From: JAZRGE01 sp045644025
GTDB taxonomy: Bacteria; Bacillota; Clostridia; Oscillospirales; Acutalibacteraceae
Direction: 5' to 3'
NCBI GenBank assembly: GCA_045644025.1
Contig: JAZRGE010000110.1
Span: 1-19,512 of the forward strand
DNA length: 19,512 nucleotides
Made by a program: the position numbers and the translations under genes. The notes under the pieces were generated by a model that saw nothing but the letters and a program-made list of their open reading frames with translations, was not told the origin of the DNA and did not search any database. Below are positions 7,101 to 13,799 of this stretch, one piece after another (the stretch's first letter is position 1; every line of letters starts with the position of its first letter).

Positions 7101-7230
7101 CCGCCGGGGATTTGAATCCTAAGAGGGCGAGCAGCGTTAAATAAACAGTCCGGTGGACTGTTTATAGCTGCGAAGTCTGCAGCGGCTTGCCGCAAGGACG
7201 CAAGACGCTAGGCAAAGCCGACGCGGCTGT
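7101..7230. repeat. Non-coding hairpin-rich segment between tRNA 3'-end copies
   Basis: No plausible gene. It opens with a GGGGATTTGAATCC stretch (7107-7120) that, read on the minus strand, looks like a tRNA T-arm (GGATTCAAATCC). A strong hairpin follows: ATAAACAGTCC (7141-7151) pairs with GGACTGTTTAT (7155-7165), extended by GCAGC (7131-7135) with GCTGC (7167-7171) across a small asymmetric bulge. Shorter inverted repeats follow (GCGGC/GCCGC at 7182-7193; GGC/GCC around 7211-7219). Such tRNA-flanking palindromes resemble dispersed intergenic repeats of gut Clostridia as I remember them; I cannot confirm the family here. Confidence 0.65.
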
Positions 7231-7262
7231 ATCTCTTCGGGCGGGCCAAGAAAAGAAACACC
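7231..7262 (+). repeat. tRNA 3'-end direct repeat, copy 2 (orphan)
   Basis: Repeats the 3' end of tRNA-Arg(CCG), including the encoded CCA and following A-rich bases, without a tRNA body before it. Compared with copy 1 at 7044-7074 it has one substitution in the tRNA part and one indel downstream. It runs into a terminator-like hairpin, as copy 1 does, so the whole tRNA-end/terminator module appears duplicated. Confidence 0.88.
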
Positions 7263-7293
7263 TTTTGTCTACCGGACAAAAGGTGTTTCTTTT
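7251..7293. terminator. Long perfect hairpin, terminator-like
   Basis: A 19-bp perfect inverted repeat (7251-7269 with 7275-7293), loop TACCG, with A-rich left and T-rich right arm ends (AAAAG...CTTTT). It would terminate transcription in both directions and follows the orphan tRNA 3' end directly. Confidence 0.75.
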
Positions 7294-7297
7294 CAGC

Positions 7298-7450
7298 TAA
7301 ATCCACCCAGTTGGGTGGGTGAAATCATCTTCGATGACGAAATCCCCTGCGGAGATGAAATCCGCCTCGACGGTGGATGGGTGGATTTAATTTCATCTGC
7401 GAAGCAGATTTCATCCGAGTTCACTCGGATTTCATCGCGCAAAGCGAGAT
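7298..7450. repeat. Array of six short hairpins inside the tRNA-linked repeat
   Basis: A run of palindromes with 3-4 nt linkers: 7325-7337 (TCATC/GATGA), 7342-7356 (ATCCCC/GGAGAT, one mismatch), 7361-7377 (TCCGCC/GGTGGA), 7395-7409 (ATCTGC/GCAGAT), 7413-7430 (ATCCGAG/CTCGGAT), 7434-7450 (ATC.CGC/GCG.GAT, one mismatch). Linkers are CGAA and GAAA on the left and TTC on the right, so the array is itself roughly inverted. The left three are enclosed by a 12-bp perfect outer pair, TAAATCCACCCA (7298-7309) with TGGGTGGATTTA (7378-7389). An alternative small hairpin, CCACCC/GGGTGG, lies at 7303-7318. No coding potential. It is probably a mobile or dispersed intergenic repeat; its role is unknown. 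Confidence 0.75.
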
Positions 7451-7454
7451 TTCA

Positions 7455-7483
7455 TTGAAAAACTTGGAAATATGTGGTATAAT
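7455..7483 (+). promoter_or_regulatory. Sigma-A promoter abutting the hairpin array
   Basis: TTGAAA (7455-7460), 17-nt spacer, perfect TATAAT (7478-7483). The -35 box lies five bases after the last hairpin of the repeat, so the element end probably supplies part of the promoter of the gene at 7505. Confidence 0.82.
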
Positions 7484-7504
7484 TATCATAAAGGAGGCGA
7501 TAGT

Positions 7505-8005
7505 ATGAGGAAAAAGCCGATATCTTTGGGATCTGCAATTGTACTGCTTGTTGTTGGAATATTGCTTGGTAGTGTTTTTACTTTTGGTATGCAGTATTGG
7601 AACACAGAGACAACACGGGAATCCTGCACATTGGTTGAAACTCAGTTTGTTTCTTATAAAGAAATTCGCCGACTGCAGAGGATTTCAATTATCAGGGAGA
7701 TTGCGATTGATTGCGCTAACAAGGAACGATACTTTATTGACGGTGCTGCTGTAACCTCAGAATTAAGGGGTGCATTAGCCGCATTGCCTAAACAAGAGAA
7801 TATTAGCATTTTAATTCACCCTAATTCCAATAATATAGTTGAGTTTTCAACTGAAGACGGGAATATTCTTGTATTTGATGAAACAATTGGCAAACTAGGC
7901 GAAGAAGCAACAGCCTTTCTCTTTCTAGGGTTTCTTATGTACTTTTGCTCTCTTGTGGGGTTATACTATATTATCTTGCATCTGGTATTAAGAAAAAAGA
8001 TATAA
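7505..8005 (+). CDS. Predicted two-TM membrane protein, unknown
   Basis: I do not recognise this 166-residue protein. It has a short basic N-terminus, a membrane span at about residues 10-30, an extracytoplasmic-looking domain of about 100 residues, and a second span near 135-160 ending in a basic LRKKI tail. By topology rules both ends would be cytoplasmic. The ATG at 7505 is chosen over an in-frame upstream ATG at 7472 because AAAGGAGG (7491-7498) sits six bases before it and the -10 box overlaps the upstream codons. The coding sequence looks richer in A+T than its neighbours and follows a repeat element, which could mean later acquisition. It has its own promoter and terminator. Confidence 0.75.
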   Translation: MRKKPISLGSAIVLLVVGILLGSVFTFGMQYWNTETTRESCTLVETQFVSYKEIRRLQRISIIREIAIDCANKERYFIDGAAVTSELRGALAALPKQENISILIHPNSNNIVEFSTEDGNILVFDETIGKLGEEATAFLFLGFLMYFCSLVGLYYIILHLVLRKKI

Positions 8006-8010
8006 AATAG

Positions 8011-8035
8011 AAAGCGCCGATGAGGCGCTTTTTTT
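8011..8035 (+). terminator. Rho-independent terminator
   Basis: Stem AAAGCGCC/GGCGCTTT (8011-8018 with 8024-8031), loop GATGA, followed by a T run to 8035; it starts five bases after the stop codon. Confidence 0.9.
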
Positions 8036-8036
8036 A

Positions 8037-8064
8037 TTGCAATTTGCGCAGCGTGGTGTATAAT
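8037..8064 (+). promoter_or_regulatory. Likely promoter of the isomerase-like gene
   Basis: TATAAT at 8059-8064 is perfect; a partial -35 (TTGCAA, 8037-8042) is 16 nt upstream. It is 30 nt before the TTG start at 8094. Confidence 0.65.
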
Positions 8065-8093
8065 AAACTTGAAAAATCAAAGGGGTGGTTGCA

Positions 8094-8957
8094 TTGAAGA
8101 TTTCAACCGAGATTGGCTCTATTTCGGGCGCAATAGGCGAGGAAAAGGCTGTGGAGCTTGTGGCAAAAGCAGGTTTTGATGCTTTCGATTTTTCTATGTT
8201 TGCTATGTGTAAATATGATTGGGGCAAGGATATTGTTCTTCCCAGTGCTCATCCGCTTTCTTCGGGTGATTATCTGGCTTTTGCCCGCAGATTAAAGCAG
8301 GTAGCATCGGATAACGGTATTGTGTGCAATCAGTCTCATGCGCCTTTCCCCGTGAGCAATAAGGATATCCGCTCTTATCTTAAGCGCGCTATTGAGTGCA
8401 CTGCTGAGGCAGGGGGAGAAATATGCATTATCCACCCGGACAACAACAAAGGCCCTAAGGAAAATGCCGAAATGTACTTCGAACTATTGCCCTTTGCAAA
8501 AGAGTGCGGTGTGAAGATAGCCACAGAAAATATGTTTAATTGGGATAGGGAAGCAGATAAGGCCATATTCGCTGCCTGCGCCACTCCCGAAAGCTTTTTA
8601 GCTCATCTGGATGCTGTGAACGATGATTTTCTTGTGGCCTGTCTGGATATCGGCCATTGCGAAATAATGGGAGATGGTGTTTCGGCTGTGCAGATGGTGA
8701 AGACTCTTGGCTCTCGGATTAAGGCCTTGCATATCCACGATAACGATAAGCACTACGATAGGCATTGGATTCCTTTTTATTCTCATATTGATTTTGATCC
8801 GATAGTGAAGGCACTTAAGGAGATAGGTTATCAGGGATATTTCACTCTGGAGGCTACCGTGCCCGGAATGGAACACACCGAAAGCGGTGTAGCGGATGCA
8901 CTGAGCCAACTTTCAAGCGCTGTCCGCCGTTTGGCAGATAAATTTGAATCGTTCTAA
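8094..8957 (+). CDS. Sugar phosphate isomerase/epimerase family (TIM barrel)
   Basis: This 287-residue protein has the xylose-isomerase-like/AP endonuclease 2 TIM-barrel pattern: KISTEIGSI at the first strand, FDAFDFSMF, CIIHPDN, the metal-binding glutamate in ATENMFNW, CLDIGHCEI, and ALHIHDND...DRH. It ends with a glutamate in FTLEATVPG. Together these give the Glu-Asp-His-Glu metal cluster of the family. It should isomerise or epimerise a sugar, inositol derivative or similar polyol; the substrate cannot be inferred and no sugar genes adjoin. The TTG at 8094 is preferred because AAGGGGTGG (8080-8088) is spaced correctly and the conserved first strand starts there; GTG 8085 overlaps that ribosome site. 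Confidence 0.88.
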   Translation: MKISTEIGSISGAIGEEKAVELVAKAGFDAFDFSMFAMCKYDWGKDIVLPSAHPLSSGDYLAFARRLKQVASDNGIVCNQSHAPFPVSNKDIRSYLKRAIECTAEAGGEICIIHPDNNKGPKENAEMYFELLPFAKECGVKIATENMFNWDREADKAIFAACATPESFLAHLDAVNDDFLVACLDIGHCEIMGDGVSAVQMVKTLGSRIKALHIHDNDKHYDRHWIPFYSHIDFDPIVKALKEIGYQGYFTLEATVPGMEHTESGVADALSQLSSAVRRLADKFESF

Positions 8958-8961
8958 AATA

Positions 8962-8987
8962 AAAGGCACCGCTAAAGCGGTGCCTTT
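8962..8987. terminator. Bidirectional terminator between convergent genes
   Basis: An 11-bp perfect stem (8962-8972 with 8977-8987), loop TAAA, with A-rich left and T-rich right flanks. It serves the isomerase-like gene on plus and the metF operon on minus. Confidence 0.9.
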
Positions 8988-8989
8988 CT

Positions 8990-9178
8990 TCAATCTTTAT
9001 TTTTCTTCCAATCCACAATACCGATAACTCCGAGCACAACATAGGCAATAGCCAGGAGCAGGGTGATTGTCCATCTTCCAAGGGGCTCTCCTGCGGAGGC
9101 TAAAACGATATATGCAACAATGGCTGCAATGCCAATTACAATTTGAAATATGGAAGAAACCAAGGGCCAAATTTTCAT
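8990..9178 (-). CDS. Small two-TM protein at the end of the metF-metH operon
   Basis: A 62-residue protein consisting of two hydrophobic helices (about 5-27 and 36-55) and a short charged tail, DWKKNKD. The glycine/alanine-rich first helix and conserved-looking VLGVIGIVDW ending resemble many uncharacterised small membrane proteins of Firmicutes. I cannot name a family. The start codon has a very good AAAGGAG ribosome site seven to eight bases upstream, lying in the 15-nt gap after the metH stop, which supports a real gene co-transcribed with metH. A role in methionine metabolism is not implied by its sequence. Confidence 0.72.
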   Translation of the reverse strand: MKIWPLVSSIFQIVIGIAAIVAYIVLASAGEPLGRWTITLLLAIAYVVLGVIGIVDWKKNKD

Positions 9179-9193
9179 AGCATATCTCCTTTG

Positions 9194-11584
9194 TTAGATT
9201 CCTTCAGCGTAGCGCACGGCTTCCATTGCATCTTTAGCATAGAAATCGGCACCCATCTTTTCGGCGTAATCCTTGGTGAGCACGGCTCCGCCGACGATCA
9301 CTTTGCATTTTGGAAGCTCTTGCCGCAATAGCCTGATAGTAGCTTCCATTGCGGGTACGGTAGTAGTCATAAGCGCGCTTAAGCCAACTATGGGTGCATT
9401 GTTGGCTTTGGCGGCATCCACGATTTCTTCGGGCGACACATCCTTGCCAAGGTCTATCACGTTGTAGCCGTAGTTTTCCAGCAGAAGCCTCACGATGTTC
9501 TTGCCGATATCGTGAATATCCCCCTGAACGGTGGCCAGCACGAAGGTGTTCTTGGTAGCCTTTGTGCCATCGGCGGCCAAGGCTGATTTTATCTCTTCAA
9601 ATGCACTCTTGGCGGCTTCGGCACTCATAAGAAGCTGAGGGAGATAAACTTTCTTTTCCTCAAATCCTTTGCCCACTGTATTGAGCGCAGGAATAATGTG
9701 CTCGTTTACAATGGTGAGAGCGGGGGTGAACCCAAGCATTTCTTTTGTGGCAAGCGCCGCCTGCTCGCGAATTCCTTTCACGATGGCTTTCTGCAGAGCC
9801 GATGCAAAATCTTCCTGCGTGGCAGTCGAAGGAGCCTGCAAAGGTGATGTGCCGGCACCAAAATATTGCGCGGCGGAGATATATTCGGCACAATTATCAT
9901 CCAACCCTTTAAGAGCCTTAAAGGAGTGGTATGCCTTCATCATATCGGGGGAATAGGGGTTCATAATTGCGGCAGAAAGGCCGTTTTCCAGAGCAAGGCA
10001 GAAGAAGGTGCTGTTTATCACATCGCGGCAGGGAAGGCCAAAAGAGACGTTGGAAACGCCGAGAGAAGTGTGGCAGTCTAAATCTTCCTTGATCATTCTA
10101 AGGGAATCAAGGGTGGCCTTAGCGGCATTTTGGTCGGCGCTGATTGTCATTGCCAACGTATCAAAAACAATGTTATTTTTATCTATGCCGTATTCGGCGG
10201 CTTTATTGAGAATTTTCTTTGCAATAGCAAGGCGGCCTTCGGCTGTGGCAGGAATTCCGTTTTCATCCAGCGTGAGTGCCACCACCACGCCGCCGTATTT
10301 CTTCACAAGGGGGAAAACGGCATCCATCACGTTTGCCTTGCCATTCACGGAGTTTATCATTGCTTTGCCGTTGTAGTGCCTGAGTGCGCTCTCCATAGCG
10401 GTTGTGTCGGCAGTGTCTATCTGCAGGGGCAGGTTTGTCACGCTCTGCAGCTCACACACAGCCGAGCAAAGCATTTTTGCTTCGTCGATATCGGGCAGGC
10501 CCACGTTTACATCCAAAATGTGAACACCTTTATCCTGCTGATTTACACCTTCCGAGAGAATGTAGTTGATATCGTTTTCCAAAAGAGCCTGCTTAAATCT
10601 CTTTTTACCGGTGGGGTTTATCCTTTCACCTATAAGCAGGGGAGAATTGCCGAATTCCACCGCATGCGAATAAGAAGACACCACGGTGATATTTTTTCTC
10701 TGCAGGGGCTTTGGTGAAAGGCAGCGGCATCTTTCGGCTAAAACCTTTATATATTCGGGGGTGGTGCCGCAGCAGCCGCCCACGATCCGCACACCGTTTT
10801 CCACAAGGTTTGCCACTTCATCGGCAAATTCATCGGCCAAGACATCAAAGCACGTTTTGCCGTTCCTTATTTGGGGAAGCCCTGCGTTGGGCTTGAGAAC
10901 CACGGGCACGGAAGCCTTGCAAAGAAGCTCTTCGGCCACACCGCGAAGCTGGGCAGGGCCAAGGGAACAGTTGGCGCCCACGGCGTCGGCACCCATACCT
11001 TCCAGCATCGCTACCATAGCGGCAGGGGATGCACCTGTCATCAGTTTGCCATCGGCCGAATAGGCGTTGGAAACTATCACGGGCAGACTGCAATTTTCCT
11101 TAGCGGCCAAAAGGGCAGCCTTGGTCTCGTAGCTGTCGTTCATTGTTTCTATAAGTATCAGATCCACCCCAAGCTCTGCGCCCAGGCGGATGGTTGCGGC
11201 AAAGATATTTACTGCCTCCTCGAAATCCAGATCGCCCAGGGGCTTGAGCATTCTGCCCGTGGGGCCCACATCGAGCGCAATAAACTTGGGCTGGAAGCCT
11301 TCAGACGTGCTTCGTGCCTCCTTGGCGTTGGCCACGGCGGCGGTGATTATATCCTTAAGCTGATCTTCGCTGAATTTGAGCAAGTTGGCGCCAAATGTGT
11401 TGGTGCACACTACGTTGCTGCCTGCAGCAAAATAAGCCTTGTGAATATTCACCACGCTTTCCTTGTGGGAGATATTCCAAAGCTCGGGCTGATGGCCTGC
11501 AGGAAGGCCCTGCTCTTGCAGCAGAGTGCCCATTCCGCCATCTAATATCACGATGTTTTCGGCTAAGAAATCTTTGAAATTCAT
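9194..11584 (-). CDS. metH: Cobalamin-dependent methionine synthase, lacking activation domain
   Basis: This 796-residue enzyme transfers the methyl group of 5-methyl-THF via cobalamin to homocysteine. Domains in order: a homocysteine-binding barrel (1 to about 300) with zinc ligands C206 (ANCSLGP), C271 and C272 (GGCCGTTP); a pterin-binding barrel (about 310-570) with LLIGERINPTGKKRF and DVNVGLPDIDE; a helical cap (about 590-670); and a B12 Rossmann domain with GDIHDIGKN, where H691 in DxHxxG is the lower axial cobalt ligand. The C-terminal SAM-binding reactivation domain of E. coli MetH is missing and is encoded separately just upstream. ATG 11584 is preferred over GTG 11593 because AAAAAGG is then about eight bases away. 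It lies 13 nt after the activation-domain gene. Confidence 0.96.
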   Translation of the reverse strand: MNFKDFLAENIVILDGGMGTLLQEQGLPAGHQPELWNISHKESVVNIHKAYFAAGSNVVCTNTFGANLLKFSEDQLKDIITAAVANAKEARSTSEGFQPKFIALDVGPTGRMLKPLGDLDFEEAVNIFAATIRLGAELGVDLILIETMNDSYETKAALLAAKENCSLPVIVSNAYSADGKLMTGASPAAMVAMLEGMGADAVGANCSLGPAQLRGVAEELLCKASVPVVLKPNAGLPQIRNGKTCFDVLADEFADEVANLVENGVRIVGGCCGTTPEYIKVLAERCRCLSPKPLQRKNITVVSSYSHAVEFGNSPLLIGERINPTGKKRFKQALLENDINYILSEGVNQQDKGVHILDVNVGLPDIDEAKMLCSAVCELQSVTNLPLQIDTADTTAMESALRHYNGKAMINSVNGKANVMDAVFPLVKKYGGVVVALTLDENGIPATAEGRLAIAKKILNKAAEYGIDKNNIVFDTLAMTISADQNAAKATLDSLRMIKEDLDCHTSLGVSNVSFGLPCRDVINSTFFCLALENGLSAAIMNPYSPDMMKAYHSFKALKGLDDNCAEYISAAQYFGAGTSPLQAPSTATQEDFASALQKAIVKGIREQAALATKEMLGFTPALTIVNEHIIPALNTVGKGFEEKKVYLPQLLMSAEAAKSAFEEIKSALAADGTKATKNTFVLATVQGDIHDIGKNIVRLLLENYGYNVIDLGKDVSPEEIVDAAKANNAPIVGLSALMTTTVPAMEATIRLLRQELPKCKVIVGGAVLTKDYAEKMGADFYAKDAMEAVRYAEGI

Positions 11585-11597
11585 AAAAGACACCTTT

Positions 11598-12182
11598 TTA
11601 TAATTGCTGTTTAATGCCCATAAATGCGGTGACCGATTTTGTGGGCGACATTATAAGGCTTTCATTAAGCGCAAGACCTATCCTGCGTGAGCAATCCAAG
11701 AGCGAGAATATATCCTTTTGGATTGCCAAGGGCAGATCACCGTAGCCCGGGCTGAACCTGGGGCTTCTTTCTGTCCAATCGTTGCAAAATGCATCGCAGA
11801 GTGCTTCGATCCTTTCGGCACCTATAGCCTGGAGCATAAGGGCTCGGGAAGGTGATAGGCGGCTGTGCTTGGCAATAAGTCTATCAATCTCGGCACCCAC
11901 CGTGGCACCGAAAAGCACAACCCTTTCATATCCCGAAAGGCTTTTGACAAGGGAAAAAGAAGGAACCGAAAAGGAACCGAAATCACATATATCGCCCGTT
12001 ATGGAAACATCAAGCACTCGGTAGCACACGTTGTAGGCAAAAGCACCTTCGGATTCTCTAAGGCAGCTTTCCATAAGCTCCAGCACATCGGCAGAAGACT
12101 CACGGCATCCGGCATAGCGCAGGATCTCTTGCTTGTCTATGGGGGGCGGGGTTATGCTTTTGATAAGTACTGTGTTGCTCAT
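11598..12182 (-). CDS. Stand-alone methionine synthase activation domain protein
   Basis: This 194-residue protein corresponds to the vitamin B12-dependent methionine synthase activation domain. The diagnostic stretch is RFSPGYGDLPLAIQKDIF followed by IGLALNESLIMSPTKSV and FMGI. It matches the R-x-x-PGY...IG..L.ES..M.P..S pattern that binds S-adenosylmethionine in E. coli MetH. It is shorter than the roughly 330-residue E. coli domain. It should supply the methyl group from SAM when cob(II)alamin forms on MetH, with an electron donor. Its ATG overlaps the metF stop by four bases, and metH follows after 13 nt, so stoichiometric co-expression is likely. Assignment is good; activity in trans is inferred. 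Confidence 0.87.
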   Translation of the reverse strand: MSNTVLIKSITPPPIDKQEILRYAGCRESSADVLELMESCLRESEGAFAYNVCYRVLDVSITGDICDFGSFSVPSFSLVKSLSGYERVVLFGATVGAEIDRLIAKHSRLSPSRALMLQAIGAERIEALCDAFCNDWTERSPRFSPGYGDLPLAIQKDIFSLLDCSRRIGLALNESLIMSPTKSVTAFMGIKQQL

Positions 12183-13057
12183 TTTCCCAAAATATCCGAA
12201 AGATTGCCTTGAATCTTGGCGGCAACGTCGGGCTTATTCATAGAATATACGTGCACGTTGGTGATGCCGTTGGCATAAAGATCAATGATCTGATCGGTGG
12301 CGTAGGCGATGCCTGCCTGCTTCATTGCAGCAGGATCGGTTCCAAACTTATCCACAATGCTCTTGAAGCGCTGTGGCATAAATGAACCGGAAAGTTTAAT
12401 GGCACGTTCCACCTGATTGGCGTTGGTGATAGGCATAATGCCGGGAATCACGGGCACGGTGATACCTGCTTCGCGAATCTTATAAAGGAAATTATAAAGA
12501 AGATTATTATCGAAAAACATCTGGGTGGTAAGGAAATCACATCCCGCATCCACCTTTTCCTTGAGCCTTTTAATATCTTCGGCTTGGGTGGCACTTTCGG
12601 GATGAACTTCGGGGTAGCATGCGCCGCCGATGCAAAGATTTTTATCGGCTTCTTTGAGTTCACGCACCAAATCTATGGCGTGGGTGTAATCCCATTCAGA
12701 ACGGTCGGCATCCAGCATATCGGTGGGGATATCACCGCGCAGAGCCATAACGTTCTCGATACCTGCAGCGAGGATTTCGTTTATCTTTTCTCTAACAGTT
12801 TCCTTCGTGGAAGAAACGCAGGTTAGGTGTTCCAGCGTGGGAACACCATAGAGAGATTTAATATTCTTGGCAATATCCAGGGTGTAGCGGCTTGTGCCTC
12901 CGCCTGCTCCGTAGGTAACGCTCATAAATGCAGGGCGAAGCTTGGCGATCTCCTCTGTTGCAGAGCGCACACTTTCAAAGGCAGTCTCTGTCTTGGGCGG
13001 GAACACCTCAAAGGAAAGGGAAAAATTATTGCTGTTAAGCAGATCGGTTATTTTCAT
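12179..13057 (-). CDS. metF: 5,10-methylenetetrahydrofolate reductase
   Basis: This 292-residue flavoprotein reduces 5,10-methylene-THF to 5-methyl-THF, the methyl donor for MetH next in the operon. The N-terminal SLSFEVFPPKTE carries the catalytic glutamate of the family. SVTYGAGGGTSRYT, LTCVSSTKE, NVMALRGDIP, GGACYPEVHPES, GCDFLTTQMFFDN and VPVIPGIMPI follow in the normal order along the beta8/alpha8 barrel. Length agrees with bacterial MetF. The leader is only about 30 nt after the predicted -10, so no S-box or other large riboswitch fits upstream. In some acetogens and related Clostridia MetF couples to other redox partners; no such partner gene is visible here. Confidence 0.96.
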   Translation of the reverse strand: MKITDLLNSNNFSLSFEVFPPKTETAFESVRSATEEIAKLRPAFMSVTYGAGGGTSRYTLDIAKNIKSLYGVPTLEHLTCVSSTKETVREKINEILAAGIENVMALRGDIPTDMLDADRSEWDYTHAIDLVRELKEADKNLCIGGACYPEVHPESATQAEDIKRLKEKVDAGCDFLTTQMFFDNNLLYNFLYKIREAGITVPVIPGIMPITNANQVERAIKLSGSFMPQRFKSIVDKFGTDPAAMKQAGIAYATDQIIDLYANGITNVHVYSMNKPDVAAKIQGNLSDILGK

Positions 13058-13092
13058 ATCTTTGTCGCCTTATTTCCTTTATGTTTTAAGAT

Positions 13093-13121
13093 ATTATAAA
13101 CCCAAAATATCAAGTAATCAA
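13093..13121 (-). promoter_or_regulatory. Sigma-A promoter of the metF operon
   Basis: On the minus strand TTGATT (plus 13116-13121), a 17-nt spacer and perfect TATAAT (plus 13093-13098), 35 nt before the metF start. It diverges from the hpt promoter. Confidence 0.82.
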
Positions 13122-13169
13122 GTTTTTTTGCTTTAGCGGATAAAAAGGAGAAAATGTTGCAATATTTTG

Positions 13170-13198
13170 TTGAAAAAGGCGACTCGTTCTGCTAATAT
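13170..13198 (+). promoter_or_regulatory. Promoter of hypoxanthine phosphoribosyltransferase
   Basis: TTGAAA (13170-13175), 17-nt spacer, TAATAT (13193-13198), 38 nt before the hpt ATG. Confidence 0.65.
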
Positions 13199-13236
13199 AT
13201 CATATATAGGTATATTGCTTTTCGGAGGCTGTAAAA

Positions 13237-13794
13237 ATGGGATTCATAAATTCTGCGGAAGAATATAAAAAGCGCATAAAGAGGGTAGTTATTTCCGAGG
13301 AGGAAATAAAGGCCGCAGTAGAAAAAGCAGGGAAACTGATCGATGATCTTTACGACGGCCGTCCCATATTGCTTGTTAGCGTGCTTAAGGGCGCCTTCGT
13401 CTTCTTGGCCGATCTTTGCAGGGCTGTGAGTGTGCCTTGCGAAATAGGCTTTATGTGTGCTCAGAGCTATTTTGAAGGCACCGTCTCGGCAGGTAAAGTT
13501 AATATCACCATGGATCTCACCCAGGATATAAGCGGTTATCACGTTGTTGTGGTGGAAGATATTATTGATACAGGCCGCACCCTCAATGAGATACTTAAAA
13601 TATTAAAGGCCAGAAATCCCATATCGCTCCATCTGATGACATTATTGGATAAGCCTTCCCGCAGAGTTGTGGAGCTTAGTGCCGATTGGTCGCTGTTCAC
13701 TATTCCCGATCTTTTCGTGATAGGATATGGCTTGGATTGCGGCGAGTATTATAGAAATCTGCCCTATGTGGCGGAGTATTCCGAATGTGAATAA
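13237..13794 (+). CDS. hpt: Hypoxanthine phosphoribosyltransferase
   Basis: This 185-residue purine salvage enzyme converts hypoxanthine or guanine plus PRPP to IMP or GMP. The PRPP motif VVVVEDIIDTGRTL is at residues 103-116, with the acidic pair E107-D108. LLVSVLKGAFVFLADL at 45-60 is the conserved N-terminal loop (the L-K-G pyrophosphate contact). The C-terminal LDKPSRRVVELSADW and FVIGYGLDCGEYYRNLPYV are typical of bacterial HPRT, including the base-stacking aromatic region. A GGAGG ribosome site is nine to ten bases upstream of the ATG. The gene has its own promoter and terminator. Unlike the left-edge PRTase-like protein, all catalytic residues are intact. Confidence 0.96.
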   Translation: MGFINSAEEYKKRIKRVVISEEEIKAAVEKAGKLIDDLYDGRPILLVSVLKGAFVFLADLCRAVSVPCEIGFMCAQSYFEGTVSAGKVNITMDLTQDISGYHVVVVEDIIDTGRTLNEILKILKARNPISLHLMTLLDKPSRRVVELSADWSLFTIPDLFVIGYGLDCGEYYRNLPYVAEYSECE

Positions 13795-13799
13795 GATAT

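Noticed and set aside
7298..7450. CRISPR array interpretation of the repeated TTTCATC units.
   Set aside because: Units are palindromes of changing stem sequence with 3-4 nt linkers; there are no constant-length repeats with 30-nt spacers and no cas genes.
7472..7504. N-terminal extension of the membrane protein to the in-frame ATG at 7472.
   Set aside because: It would overlap the -10 box, and the strong AAAGGAGG would lie inside the coding region; ATG 7505 fits better.
13058..13140. S-box (SAM) or T-box riboswitch upstream of the metF-metH operon.
   Set aside because: The predicted promoter leaves only about 30 nt of leader, and no conserved aptamer core or terminator is visible.
13064..13183. 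8-bp inverted repeat GTCGCCTT (13064-13071) and AAGGCGAC (13176-13183) around the divergent metF and hpt promoters, considered as an operator pair.
   Set aside because: Short, placed differently relative to each promoter (in the metF leader, in the hpt spacer), and one copy overlaps the metF ribosome-site region; chance is a sufficient explanation.
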